Assembly (NCBI GenBank): GCA_030674185.1
Contig: JAPXFY010000018.1
Location: forward strand, 45,601,932-45,665,931
Reading direction: 5' to 3'
Source: Monoplex corrugatus
Taxonomy: Eukaryota; Mollusca; Gastropoda; Littorinimorpha; Ranellidae
DNA: 64,000 nucleotides
Below the pieces are notes generated by a model that saw nothing but the letters and a program-made list of their open reading frames with translations, was not told where the DNA came from and did not search any database. Shown here one piece after another: positions 52,495 through 64,000 of the stretch. The position numbers were made by a program, and so were the translations under genes. Position 1 is the first letter of the stretch; each line of letters opens with the position of its first letter.

Positions 52495-52745
52495 CTATTT
52501 ATCTATCTGCTCACCTACCTATATATCTATAATATCTATCCATCTATCTATCTGTCTGTCTGTCTACCTATCTATCTATCATCTATCTATATCTATCTAT
52601 CCATCCATCTATCTATTTATCTATCTAACCATCTGTCTATCTATCTAGCTAGCTAGCTAGCTAGCTATCCATCTGTCCATCTATCTATATCTATATACTT
52701 TCTATTAGACTGTCTATCCATCAATCTCTCTATCTTATCTAATAT
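52495..52745. repeat. (ATCT)n tetranucleotide array
   Basis: About 250 nt of atct/atcc/gtct units including a short tagc block. Followed by ta-rich sequence to 52806. Confidence 0.95.
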
Positions 52746-53029
52746 AAAGATACGTATCTATAAGTATACATACATACATAATGTATATGTGTATATATAT
52801 ATATATGTGTGTGTGTTTGTGTGTTGTGTACACACATATATAAAGTATGCATATACTATATCTTTGTGCCCCTAGCACACACAAGTAGTCAGCGAAATGT
52901 CACCAGCTACCCACGCCAAAGTATGCCTGCTGTGTGTGTGTGCCCTGCGGTGTTATTGACATCGTCCTATGTCATATTTGACAGCTGGAAGCCTGGAAAG
53001 GGGAGGCTGATAGAAAGGCTAAAGGGGGT

Positions 53030-53200
53030 TTGGGGGGGGGTTGCAACACATCCCCCTCACCACCCACCACCACCCCCAGATATCTTTCACAAAAGGGGGG
53101 GAGGGGGTGGTGCGACATCTCCCCTCACCACCCACAACCCCCCAGATATCTTTCACACAAGAGGTGGGTGGGGGGGGGGAGGGAGTTTATGGGGGCTATG
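53030..53200. repeat. Two copies of a G/C-homopolymer-bounded 65-nt block
   Basis: The block catccccctcaccacccacc to ccagatatctttcacaaaag occurs twice between runs of G. Consensus is uncertain because of the homopolymers. Confidence 0.8.
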
Positions 53201-54990
53201 AGGGTACGTTTCCCAGGTGAGAGGAGATGAGGAAAAGGATTATGCGTTTGCCTCAACATCGACGCCTGTGATGATAATATTCATGGACAACAAAAGTCCA
53301 CAAAATCTCTCCGTGTCTCGCCTGCTGGCGTTATATTGCTGTATCCCGGCCACTTTTCCTTGATCTGCTTTCCTTCTCTTCTCTCTCTTCTCTTCTCTCT
53401 CTGTCTTCGGGCCCTTGAATAAACATCTCAGTTTTAAGTTTTGAGGTTTTCCTCTCCCCTCCACCCCCCCCCCCCCCCCAAGACACAGCACGGATACTAG
53501 TTTTATGTTGTTGAAGTCGCACACATATTCATACACATACACATACACATACACACCAGTCTGTGCGTTTTTGTGGTGACGACTGTTGTGTGTGTGTGTG
53601 CGATCTGTCAGTCGCTCTCTCTGTCTCTGTCCATCCTTCTCTCTCTCTCTGTCTCTCTCTGTGTCTTTATCTTTCTCTCTCTCTCTTGCTCACAGTCTCT
53701 CTTCTCTCTCTCCCCCCCCTTCTCAGTATGTCTGTCTGTCTCCCCCCCCCCTCTCTCTCTATCTCTCTCTCTTTCTCTCTTCCACAAGGAGTGGGGATGG
53801 GATTTCTTTAACCTGCTGTGCAGTAAGCTCTATTTATAGGTAGTCACCAGCCTTGACAGATGGATTTGATTTCTTTTTTTCATTTTAAAACAGGTTGCTT
53901 CTGTGTGAGTTGCATATTTCTAGGAGACAAGAGTTTTATTGTTTCATGGCTGTGTTTGCTCAGCACCATGTTTTTGTACATGCGGTTGAATGAATAAATA
54001 ATGTACTTAATACATATTATACATACTATAAACATAAAAAAAAAAAAAAGCAAGAAAAGAAAGTGAAGATTCTCAGTGCAAATGCACAGAAAGGGCGTAT
54101 TGGGGAGAGAGGTGGGGATGGGGGAATTGGATCTCAATCTGGCTTCTGACATCTCATAAAATACATATTTCTTTCTAAAGAAATAGTTATCATCACTATT
54201 TCTGCGACCCTTTTCCATCAATTTCACAAGCAGTACAGCAATTCAGCCTATCTCCTTTGTTGCCGTGTGAAATGGAATCCCAATCTTCTTGATTTTATAT
54301 ATTGCATTATCCATGATTAGCATAAATGCAGTGGCAAGCGTATTGCGTTTTATGCAGTAGACAGTTAAGATGTAGATCTGTGTGCAGAAGTAGTCAGATG
54401 GTAGTGCTGTGACTGCTTCCTTTCCATATGGTTCCAGTCTGAAAAATTAATTTCTTGCATTGTTCAGTATGGCTGTTATGGATCTTAAATGCTCTGTTGT
54501 TGTTAATTGACAGCTTGGTAATGAAGTTTTCCATTATGCTATTAGCAATTTTTTGTCTTTGGTCATGCGCTTATTTTGCTTGTGTCCACAGTTTTGAAGA
54601 AAGTATGAGCGGAGGTATGGAGTGATGGAAACATTAAGACAGGCAGCGAACAGGTCAGTTTTTAAAGTTGCAGGCTGGGATTGATCTCGAGATATCAGAT
54701 CTTGAGTCTACACACACACACACACCACACACACACACCACACACACACACACACATACACAAATATGAGAATAGCCAGCACGAGCACCTCAATCACCTT
54801 GTGTATAAAAATCAGGCATAAGTGAGTCTTTGGTTTTGTAATATGGGCTGTTGGAGAGAGAGCTTGGGGCATTTGGATTATGGAACCGCTATCTCTGGAA
54901 GTGAAGTCTAGTCATCATTTTTTTCCCCGTAAATCTGAAAGAAATTGCTGCACATTTTCAGCTCGTGTATTACTATGACTTCAGCATCTG
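53201..54990. other. Intergenic, CT-rich and AT-rich
   Basis: Contains CT tracts at 53620-53780, a C14 run near 53466 and CA at 54711-54758. No gene seen. Confidence 0.5.
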
Positions 54991-55021
54991 GTCATGCTCA
55001 TTGAAAGTTTATCATTGACTT

Positions 55022-55415
55022 CAGGTGTTCTTTATTAAGTCTTATCTTATATACTGTCTCTTAGGATTGGTAATTGGTTACATGTATTAAGTGCATTTTT
55101 GGCTCTAGGGAAATGAGATACACAGAAGCAATTTGAGATAATTTAGGCCTGTTTTCATGTATGTTTTAGTGTCCTTAGTTATGTTTAAATTTGTATTCAG
55201 GTATGTTTTTTAAATCCCGTCTGTGATAAAATGGACGGGGTGGTCAACGCCAAGTGCATCTCCTTAGGTTATGTGCGCAAATGCATCATTATGTGTACTT
55301 AATTTCTTTTCCTTTTTTTTTTTCTTGTTGAAGTATTGTGTATGTTTTGAAATGGTTATAGCCCAGATATGGCTGTACACAGTCGGCTGGGTTTTAATCA
55401 AAAATAACAATAACA
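55022..55415 (+). mobile_element. Dispersed 0.6-kb repeat, copy H (5'-truncated)
   Basis: From caggtgttctttattaagtc through aaaatggacggggtggtcaa to the 3' box gcccagatatggctgtacac and cagtcggctgggttttaatc with an aacaataac tail. Confidence 0.85.
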
Positions 55416-57235
55416 ATTGACTTCAGGGTGGACTTGCGATTGAACCCACATTCAGCCATGTCCAGACTTAGTCCCCACATGCAAATCGTTTATTTTTTTG
55501 TTTGTTTCTTTCTTTCTTTCTTTAAATGTTTGCAGGTTATAAGGCAGGAGGTTGTTTAATCTTTAAGGTTGTGCTGTGCTTATTGAAAACCTTTGAATTC
55601 TTTACTGGAAAAAAAAATCTGTTAACATAGACTTGGACATCTATAGTCAATCAATAAGTTCTGGCTGGAACACCTAATTGATCTGAAGTTATGTTGTCCA
55701 TTTTATTGATGTTATTGGGTGTGTGTGTGGAGAGAGAGTGAGAGAGAGAGAGAGAACATTTGAAAAATATATAAAACTAAAAAGAGAAAGAAGTCAGAAA
55801 CTAGATACAAAGATCACAGTGATTGTAGGCCCCCCCTACGTTATGTGCACATTGGTGCACCTTATTTTGTAGTGTTGAAGATAGTTAAGATTTTTTCCTC
55901 TGTAAAATAAACTAGTCAAAGGTGAGGGGATGGAGAGAGAGAGATTGTTTCATGTGTACCCAGTGTTGTGTAAAGACATTATGTCAGCAAGGCTTTGAGG
56001 GAATGGAGAGAAAGAGATTGTTTTATATGTACCCAATATGTCAGCAAAGATTTGTCCTGTGTACGGGTGGACCTTGACCAGAGTTTACAGTTTTTCCAAG
56101 AGGGCTTCATTACAGTTTACACTCAGACATTTCCATGTGTTCCATCCAAATAAGACCATTTTCAGGTTACAGTCTTAGAACTTGAGAAGTCAGAGCTGGA
56201 GTCCTGGGCTTTTTATCAACACGAGTCAACGAGCCAGTGAAAAATGATCCAATGTTGGGGTCTTTCTGACCGAAAATACGAATATCATTGAGCACGGATT
56301 TCTCTCGGTAGTGACTTTTATCGACAGACTTGTTACAAACTTTGTCTTGCAAGTCGGCAGATTTAATTAAGCGAGTACATCTTACAGACAACAAAAGCAG
56401 TTTTGCTGGTTATTTTCAAGGGATCTATGCCAGAACTAACTGCTGTTGGAGAAAACAACAACAAGTCCTACTGCTTTTAGAAAGTGGTGTTTTTGTTTGG
56501 ATTTTGTTTTTTAGAGTGTGTGGTCTTCTTTTTTCTTCTTTTTTTTTCTTCATTTTTTTTTCTTTTCTTTTCTTTTGCTTTGTGTGTGTTTTTTGTTGTT
56601 GTTGTTTGGTTGGTTTGGTTTGGTTTGGTTTGGGTTTTTTTGGTTGTTTTTTAACTCTACCTTTTCATTCCCTCTGTCATAGTTCTGGCATGCATCTCCT
56701 TGTTGCACATTAATAGCATACTCAGTACAACCATAAAATAACTAAATATCAAAGTGTTTTCTTCTCTTTTAATCTCTTCTCCTTGTGTCTACAAGTTCTT
56801 CACAAGAAAAGAGATTGATTGATTGATTGATTATTTTTATCATTATTAGTTTGTTTTTATCATAGTTAGAGATTTGATTGATTATTTTTATCATTATTAG
56901 TTTGTTTTTATCGTTATTAGAGATTTTTGTGTGTATGGTAATTTGGCTTTCTTTTGTGTGCGGTAGTTTTTCTTTCTTTGTGTGCGGTAGTATTTGCGGT
57001 TTTGGGGTTGTTGGATTTTTTGCACTTCTCATCACAGTTTTAATTGTATTTTGCATCCACTTTGTCTTTTCATATGTATTGAGCCTGCGTGTTGAGTGAA
57101 TTAGAGAACAATGTGTGACAGTTTGATGTGCGTATTTTTTTGTACTATTGAAAGAAAAAAATTAAAATTAAAATCAAATTCAGTATTTTGTTGCTTGCTT
57201 TTGTTAAGAGAAGAATGTGTGATGATTGCTGGATT
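55416..57235. other. Intergenic, nothing coding
   Basis: GA tracts at 55730-55755, a duplicated block at 55925-56050 (aggcnaggg-like, ggatggagagagagagattg and ggaatggagagaaagagatt), gatt units at 56815-56833 and a ttatttttatcattattagt duplication at 56829-56920. No gene recognised. Confidence 0.5.
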
Positions 57236-57239
57236 TGAG

Positions 57240-57785
57240 GCAGTATACATGTACCCCATGGGGGATCCCGGGGGCTCTTTCAGTATTATGTGCCATAAAT
57301 TTCCTCTTTTCTGTCACTATCTTTGTTTCTTGCCTTGTTCCTTTGCTTTCTGTCATTTCTTCCTGTCATTTTCTGCCTTGCTGGTCCATTCATCCTGTAT
57401 GTGTTCAATGAAGTCTTACATATACTTTTTCTTAGGATTGATAATTGGTTAGATGTGTGAAGTGCATTTTTGGCTCTAGGGAAGTGAGATATGCGAAGCA
57501 ATTTTAGTTAATTCTCGGCCTGTTTTTATAGTTTTTTGTGTCCTTACGTATGTTTAAATTTGTATTCAAAAGTGTTTGTTTAAATCCCCTGTGCGATAAA
57601 TTGGACAGAGTGATCAACACAGGGGCATCTCCTTAGATTACGTGCACGAATGCATTGGTATGTGTACTTAATTATCTTTTCTTTTTTTTTTTTTTTTCCT
57701 ATTGAAGTTTTGTATGTGCTTTGAAATCGTAATAGTCCTGATATGGCTCTACGCAGTCGTCTGGGCTTTAAACACAAAAACAACA
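57240..57785 (+). mobile_element. Dispersed 0.6-kb repeat, copy I (near full length)
   Basis: 5' motif ccccatgggggatcccgggg, gctctttcagtattatg, the usual body, and 3' box gtcctgatatggctctacgc plus cgtctgggctttaaacacaa. Confidence 0.87.
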
Positions 57786-57973
57786 ATGTACGTGAAAGTG
57801 GGTGAAAAGATTTCAAGTCCCAAATCAATCGAGTTATTTAAACCCACCCACCCAAAAAAGAAAAAAGATTAATGGGGGGAAGGAACTAGGAAGCAAACTT
57901 TACCACCTTCTAAGTATTGTGTCAAGGGGGACATCACTCACCTTTCTGCCTCTCACCTTTCCATAACTCCAGG

Positions 57974-57976
57974 TAG

Positions 57977-58050
<74 letters not shown>
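57974..58050. repeat. (GT)n microsatellite
   Basis: About 75 nt of GT with one GG break. Confidence 0.95.
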
Positions 58051-58114
58051 AAATCATGACCATAATAACACATGTAACCAAGGCTCCCACACAAATCTTT
58101 TCAGTTATGTATCA

Positions 58115-58515
58115 TGGGGACCGTGGACAGTCAACAAGCAAAGCCAGAACAAGATTGAGGCAGCCGAGATGTGGTTTATAAGAAGGATGTTGAGAGTTCC
58201 ATGGACAGCAAAGAAAACAAACGAGACAGTCTTGATGGAGGAAGACGCAAGTAGATCATTCATAAGGAAGATTAGGAAAAGACAGGCAACATTTATAGGC
58301 CATTTTATGAGGAAAGGGGAATTGGAGCACATGGTCACAACGGGAAAGCTGGAGGGAAAGAGAGCACCGGTAGATCCAGGGAGAAGATACTAGACAGACA
58401 TGCAGACTGGCTGGGGACAGGGAGGGTGGAAGAATGCTTGAGGCAATAAGTGATAGAGACAAATGGAAGTCCATAATCGCCAACGCCATGTGGCAAGGCA
58501 CCTGATGGTGATGAT
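58115..58515 (+). mobile_element. RTE-like LINE 3' end, copy 5
   Basis: Plus strand encodes AAEMWFIRRMLRVPWTAKKT, later KRQATFIGHFMRKGELEHMV and GKLEGKRAPVDPG. The reading breaks near 58370 and resumes as MWQGT-type sequence with a gatggtgatgataatgat tail. Confidence 0.85.
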
Positions 58516-58867
58516 AATGATCATGGGGATTATAAATCCAACTCGTTTTGGAATTACATAAGCTTCCTCTCATATTTCTAAACACAGATTTTCCCTCACT
58601 TCAGTCTCTGTTTATGCTGTTTATGGACATTTTTAACACCAGCGTGTGGTTATATTAATTGAGCCTGTAACTTGAGTGTAGCAGATAATATAGCATACCC
58701 ACTCAGGGCATGTTCACAGATCATGCAAAACATGTGCAAAGACTTCACAAAGTGAACATAACAGTTATGGGTGCATGACCGGTCGACCGAACCACATAAT
58801 CAAAATTCACAATTTAACAGACCAGAAAGTGTAGGCCTACAAAAGTATTTACTCCAAAGCAAGTGTG

Positions 58868-59095
58868 ACAAGCAAATAGGAACCAGGGGGGAAAAAAAAC
58901 ACGAAAGAAGAAACCACGAACGCGTTTTTAATACAACAAAAAAGACTTGTCTTGTATTAAAAACGCGTTCGTGTTCTTATTTCGTTGTCTTGTTGTATCA
59001 AAAACGCGTTCGTGTTCTTCTTTCGTGTTTGTCTTGTATTAAAAACGTGTTTGTGTTCTTTCGTGTTTTTTCTGGTTCCTACAAAGTATTTGTAT
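58868..59095. repeat. AACGCGTTCGTG inverted and direct repeats
   Basis: Minus-oriented acgaacgcgtttttaataca at 58918 is followed by three plus-oriented ttgtattaaaaacgcgttcg-type units to 59070. The edges aggaaccagggggga and ttttttctggttcctac are inverted. It relates to the GGCCAGTTGG repeat through the cgtgttttttctggttcct end. Confidence 0.75.
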
Positions 59096-59570
59096 TATAC
59101 AGTAATACGGGTATCATCTTTCTTTGCCTTTCATTTCGTTTCTTTGTCCGTGTATTTTTCTCTCTTCTGGTACCCCTTCTACCGTCACCCCTGTGTTATA
59201 TATATATATATTAGAGAGAGAGAGAGAGGATTGGTATGATATGATTTAATGTACTATTCTTTTAACAGGAAATAAATGTATGCTGATACTCAAGTAACTA
59301 GTATAACAGGAAATTGTAACTTAGATATTCTTTAAAATAATACATAAATAAATAAATAAATATATAAAGATTCATGATATATATACCCATTTTGCAATAA
59401 TTGCCGACTTGAAATGGCAGCAACACATTAGGCATCCCAGTTGAAAACAGGTTCTCGTTTATGTCCATGTGTGTTGTGTCCGTTTATTTGTCATCTGCTT
59501 TGTTGCATTTTGTGTTGTGTATTGTTTGTGTATGAGCCAATGGTCAAAGTACCGTAAACCATCTGAAATC
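59096..59570. other. Intergenic, nothing recognised
   Basis: AT-rich, with a short (ta)n plus (ga)n piece at 59198-59228. Confidence 0.5.
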
Positions 59571-59574
59571 TGAA

Positions 59575-59607
<33 letters not shown>

Positions 59608-59703
59608 CCTCTCTCTCTCTCTATGTGTGTGTGTCTGTGTGTCTCTCTCTGTGTCTCTCTCTGTATGTCTCTCTCTCTGTCTCTGTCTGTCTGTCTCTCT
59701 CTC

Positions 59704-59759
<56 letters not shown>

Positions 59760-59828
59760 CGTGTCTGTGTGTGTCTCTCTCTGTGTCTCTCTCTGTATGT
59801 CTCTCTCTCTGTCTCTGTCTGTCTGTTT

Positions 59829-59895
<67 letters not shown>
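59575..59895. repeat. (CT)n microsatellite with a duplicated GT/CT block
   Basis: CT tracts separated by two near-identical pieces (gtgtctgtgtgtctctctct, gtgtctctctctgtatgtct, ctctctctgtctctgtctgt) at 59630-59695 and 59761-59825. Confidence 0.93.
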
Positions 59896-59896
<1 letters not shown>

Positions 59897-59989
59897 TTTG
59901 TTCGTTCCGTTTGTTTTAAGTCCGACCACACAAAGTTATATGAGAACGAGTAATTTTTTTTTTTTTTTTTTTTTTAAGAAGCCTTAAAA

Positions 59990-60838
59990 TTTTGTGTTCC
60001 CCTCTCCGCTGGTGGGCTGAGCCCGAAAGATGGAGAGGAGGTAATAGAGATCTGAACTATCTTCTTCTTCTCCTTCCTCTCCCGCACCCCCACCCCCTGT
60101 TCCTCTTCCCCCTTCTGGCCCATCCACGTCCGTTCTCTCGCCTCCTCCTTCCCCCTTCCTCCCCTCCCCTCACCCCCCCCCCCCCCATCCTCCCAGCCTT
60201 TGCCCAACTATGCAGAGATCAAACATGCCAAGTCAGCAGGCAGCCCCACCAGGAAACTAAACGGGAAGGGACACGCATAACAGGCATACATACAGACGGA
60301 CCGAACATATAATCAACAAGGGTAGACGTGTCTTGGCGACGTTATGCACGACACGACTCTCTCTCACCTACCCTACCTACCCTACCCTACCCTCTTCCCC
60401 AAAACCATTTTGCAAGTTCCCAACTTTCTTTTTTTTTTTTTTTTTTTTTCTTTTCCCCCATCCTCGATCATCCTCTTCACTTCTGCAGAGCTCTCTTACC
60501 TTCTCCTTCCAACCCGAGACATATAGATCTAGATCTATCGACTGGCGACCGTGTATAAAACTCAGTGTTTTTTGTTGTTGTTTTGTTTTTTTTTGTTGGC
60601 GATCACAGTCTTGCTTAATTTAAGTTCGGAGTTTGTTCAAGAAGGGATTCATCTGAGCTGAAACAATTCCATATGCGCTCCATCCAAATCTGCCAGTAAT
60701 AATTACATGGCTGACTCCTTACGCCTGCACAAAACCCTGTGTAGATTGCTATGTTCTTGAATGGGGGAGAAGGGCACCGGGGATCTCAGAAACACTTAAA
60801 CTAAGTTAACAGTACCACCAGAACGATTGGAGTATTAG
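59990..60838. other. Intergenic, pyrimidine-rich
   Basis: Long C/T-rich runs (60060-60190, 60360-60480) and poly-T. No ORF with recognisable protein. Confidence 0.5.
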
Positions 60839-61026
60839 TTAACCCTTTGACTCCTGCGCCCTGTCTGTCATCCAGCATCCTGTGGTATCAACCAGGCTGG
60901 CAAAGCAAAAACTTAACCTCTTTGACTCCCTCACCCTATCCACCAGCTTCCTGCAGGAAGCTGGTGGATAGGGGAATTAGTCAAAGGGTTAAGGTTTTGC
61001 AGTTGGTGCAGGAGTCAAAGGGTTAA
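60839..61026 (+). mobile_element. Palindromic TTAA MITE, copy 10
   Basis: TTAA at both ends; centre agcttcctgcaggaagctgg. The left arm (ccctttgactcctgcgccct) is complete. The right arm is shortened to the inner repeat plus ggtgcaggagtcaaagggtt. Confidence 0.85.
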
Positions 61027-61239
61027 TTGAAATGGGTGGAGAACGTGCCAATTATGTTGCAGGTTGGGGTTGAACTCAATCCAGACAGCAGGTCTTCAGT
61101 CCATATACAGCCTTATCAGCAAAGCCAACCAGCCTGCATAGAAAAAGTTTATCTAAGAATTAGATCTGTACTCGTTTTCATTAGCTTGTTTGGTTTTTCT
61201 CTTTTCTTGTCGTTATTGTTTGTTTGTGTATTTGGTTGT

Positions 61240-61456
61240 TTGTGACGGAGTGGTCAACGCCAAGGGCATTCATTTCCTTAGATAATGTGCGGGAATGCAT
61301 TGATATGTGTAGGCCTACTTTATTTTAGTTTCCTTTTTTTTTCTTTCTTTTTTTTTCCTGTTGAAGTAGGCCTAGTCTATTGTGTATGTTTTGAAAGGAT
61401 TATAGCCCTGATCCGGCTCTACGCAGTCGGCTGGGCTTGAAACAAACAATAACGAT
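61240..61456 (+). mobile_element. Dispersed 0.6-kb repeat, copy J (3' third)
   Basis: From gtgacggagtggtcaacgcc to the 3' box agccctgatccggctctacg and cagtcggctgggcttgaaac with an aataac tail. Confidence 0.87.
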
Positions 61457-61794
61457 ACCGAACGATGATTGTTATTCTTATTGTTGTTTTAGCGTTCAGA
61501 TTTGTCTCGGATGCGCATATGGATGTTGTTTTGCCAACACTGAGCAGATGGTACGTTGCTGCACAGTCTGCAAACAGTCTGCCTTCGTGACAGTTAGAAT
61601 GGCAGGCAGGGAGTCTGTTCTAAGCCAACACCACCAAGCCTGTGTCAGTGAAAAGTACGTGCAGATCTCTGTAAGTGTAAGTCTATCTCTCCGGAAGCTA
61701 ATCGTTCGCATCGATTGCACGTTTGTTAATGCCCTATCTGTATACTCACCCCTATCGGTATGGAAGCAGGTACTTTCAATCCCACACATCTCGA

Positions 61795-61925
61795 CTTGCA
61801 GGTGGCTGAGGACAGAGAGGGTGGAAGGTGTGCTAGCGGCAACAAGGGATAGATACATACGGAGCGCCATGATCGCCAACGCCATGCGGCAGGGCACATA
61901 ATAATGATGATGATGATGATGACGT
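61795..61925 (+). mobile_element. RTE-like LINE 3' end, copy 6 (short)
   Basis: Encodes WLRTERVEGVLAATRDRYIR and IANAMRQGT, with an (ATG)n tail at 61901-61922. Truncated to about 130 nt. Confidence 0.85.
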
Positions 61926-62394
61926 CTCAACTTACAGTTACAATTCCTCTCCAGAAGCACTTAGCACTGGCAACTAAGTTTGTTACATGCATCTCATCTT
62001 TGGCACCAGTGGTCAGCCAGCGCACACAACCATACAAAAATTAATACATTCCATTTTATGTTGTATGTATAATCCTTTCGTTTTAGAAACATCACAAACT
62101 TGTTTATGTAGAATTAACTAAAAAGATATTTTCTTTAATACGCATTACATCAAAATAGACTATCTACCGAAATGTATCACCGTTCGCTGTAAACGCAGAA
62201 GAAATAAAAAGTAGGTCGGGATGGGAGGCCAAATTGTACCAAAGAATTTTTATAAGTGCATTTTTAACTTAATCGTGCCCTTTTTTATTTTCATTGTGTA
62301 CACATTTATAATCTTCCGAAGCTACAAGTTGAAACATTAAACTTTAGATTCCGTAGATATTGTTGTTGGTATGCTGTTTTCAACTAAACATACC
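61926..62394. other. Intergenic, nothing recognised
   Basis: AT-rich sequence with no ORF, RNA gene or repeat that I can identify. Confidence 0.5.
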
Positions 62395-63055
62395 GTCCCC
62401 CAACCCACTCCTCTGAGGATCCTGGGTCTCTCTCAGTACAAACAGTATCCCCACCTGGAAATTATGTGCTAGAAATTTCCTCTTCTCTGTCACTCTTTGT
62501 TTCTGACTTCTTCCTTTGCTTTCTGTCATTTCATCCTATCATCTTCTGCCTTGCTGGTCCATTCACCTGTATGTGTTCGATAAAGTCTTATGTATTTTCT
62601 CTTTAGGAGTGATAATTGTGTGCATGTATTAAGTGCATTTTTGGCTCTAGGGAAATGAGATATCGGGAGCAATTTTAGGTAACTTAGACCCGTTTTTATA
62701 TATGTTTTAGCGTCTTTAGTTATGTTTAAATGTGTATTCATGTTGGTTTTTTAATTCCCCCGTGTGATAAATTGGACGGAGTGGTCAACGCCAGGGTCAT
62801 CCCTTAGATTATGTGCGCGAATGCATTGATAAGCGTACTTAATTTTCTCTCCCCTTGTGATAAATTGGACGGAGTGGTCAACGCCAGGGGCATCCCTTAG
62901 ATTATGTGCGCGAATGCATTGATAAGCGTACTTAATTTTCTCTTCCCTTATTATTTTTTTTTTCCTGTTGAAGTATGGTGTGTGTTTTTAACGGTTATAG
63001 CCCTGATATGGCTCTATGCAGGCAGCTGGGCTTTAAACAAAAATAGCAATAACAA
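62395..63055 (+). mobile_element. Dispersed 0.6-kb repeat, copy K, with internal duplication
   Basis: From a cctctgaggatcctgggtct 5' part to the 3' box ccctgatatggctctatgca and cagctgggctttaaac. The segment gtgataaattggacggagtg to gcgtacttaattttct (about 97 bp) is present twice in tandem (62763-62850 and 62857-62945). Confidence 0.88.
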
Positions 63056-63065
63056 AATGTACCGA

Positions 63066-63392
63066 CATGGATAGCAAAGAAAACAAACGAGAAAGTCTTG
63101 AAGGAGGCAGACAAAAGAAGATCATTAATAAAGAAGATTAGAAAAAGACAAGCAACATTCATTGGACATTTTATGAGGAAAGGGGAATTAGAACGCCTGG
63201 TCACAACAGGAAAGCTGGAGGGAAAGAGAACACCAGTAGACCCGGGGAAAAATATTGGACGGACTGGCAGGGTGGCTGAGGACAGAGAGTATAGGAGATG
63301 TACTTGCACGACAACGGGTAGATTCGTATGGAGGCCATGATCGCCAACGCCATGCGGCAGGCACATGATGATGATGATGATGATGATGATCG
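63066..63392 (+). mobile_element. RTE-like LINE 3' end, copy 7
   Basis: Encodes RKRQATFIGHFMRKGELERL and GKLEGKRTPVDPG. The frame breaks near 63240, and the sequence ends with the atgcggcaggcacatgatga box and (GAT)n tail at 63366-63391. Confidence 0.87.
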
Positions 63393-63437
63393 ATACAGGG
63401 CTGAGTATACTGATAGGGCGTTAACACACGACTACTG

Positions 63438-63628
63438 TTAACCCTTTGCTCCTGCACCCTATCACCAACTGCCTAAAACTTAACCCTTTGACTCCCTCAC
63501 CCTATCACCAGCTTCCTGCAGCAAGCTGGTGGATAGGGTGAGGGAGTCAAAAGGGATAAGTTTTTGCTTTGCTAGCACTGTTGACAAGGCAGGATGCTGG
63601 AGGACAGCTGCAGGAGTCAAAGGGTTAA
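63438..63628 (+). mobile_element. Palindromic TTAA MITE, copy 11
   Basis: TTAA at both ends; ends ttaaccctttgctcctgcac and gctgcaggagtcaaagggtt; centre agcttcctgcagcaagctgg. About 190 bp, a good representative of the family. Confidence 0.87.
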
Positions 63629-64000
63629 ATAAATCACAGCAAACTGGTACAGTCGCCGTTCTCCCTACTCGTGTCTCTGTCCTGTCCTGTCCTGTCCCAT
63701 CTGTCTGTCTCGCCCAAACGTCCGTTCCCCCAAGTCTTGCAAGGTGACACTAAATGGACAACATGCGGGGAACAAGTGTAGAGCTTTTTGAAACAGGAAA
63801 GAACGAGAGAGGGCCTTTGTCACAAACGTGCCAAGGCCGTTCGTCGTTGTCAGGGCGAAACGAAACGAAAGGCGAAGAAAAAGGCTTTGCCTGTCAGTGT
63901 GTGCTTGTTCCGTTTTATTGCCTCGCCTGCATTTTTTTTTTTTTAACTTGTTTGCCGTCTCGTCCGACATATCATATTTCGGCTGCGTTCCTGTCAAATT
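63629..64000. other. Right edge, nothing recognised
   Basis: A cctgt pentanucleotide run at 63678-63697. ORFs here have no recognisable domain. If a next gene exists, it lies beyond the window. Confidence 0.45.

Noticed and set aside
61437..61901. Cys-rich 154-residue ORF that might be an exon of another gene
   Set aside because: Its last 35 residues are the RTE-like LINE tail and its start overlaps the dispersed repeat's tail. The middle has scattered cysteines without a recognisable finger.

Overview
The window is animal nuclear DNA, most likely from a lophotrochozoan and probably a gastropod mollusc. The single gene is split into many short exons with GT-AG introns. The rest is dense in CA/GT and CT microsatellites, minisatellites, non-LTR retrotransposon fragments, SINE-like repeats and TTAA-flanked MITEs. 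The taxon is inferred from the protein and the repeat style; no species marker is visible. There is no operon, CRISPR array or bacterial signal. || The one gene I can support is the 3' part of a USP19-type deubiquitinase on the plus strand. I traced 20 coding exons from 3296 to 41725 by homology, splice sites and phase. Their summed length is 2463 nt, exactly 821 codons including the stop, and every junction keeps phase. The exons cover, in order: the QHDAQEF block of the USP fold, the first zinc CxxC, the ubiquitin-like insertion, the MYND zinc finger, a Ser/Pro-rich linker, the second zinc CxxC, the catalytic His, the catalytic Asp and an acidic C-terminus. The exons for the nucleophilic Cys and the N-terminal CS/p23 domains lie left of the window. 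Exon 9 and the first half of exon 10 look frame-damaged, by assembly error or real indel. || Layout. 1-3048 is a 26-bp minisatellite. 3049-41725 is the USP19 exon-intron region, with introns full of repeats. 41726 to about 42790 is the start of the 3' UTR or flank and holds an 86-bp tandem array. From about 42790 to 64000 I see no gene, only microsatellites, minisatellites and dispersed elements. || The most interesting structure is that three minisatellites contain a USP19 splice site in every repeat unit: the exon 3 donor (7483-8690), the exon 10 acceptor (about 19600-20453) and the exon 12 acceptor (about 23493-23968). Each real exon edge is therefore accompanied by six or more near-identical decoys, and use of a decoy leads quickly to a stop codon. 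Other notable items are a palindromic TTAA-flanked MITE family with about 11 near-complete copies, a MITE inserted in a tandem array that preserves its own empty sites, an RTE-like LINE copy with a 5' inversion, and one dispersed repeat that has been tandemly amplified from three different segments.
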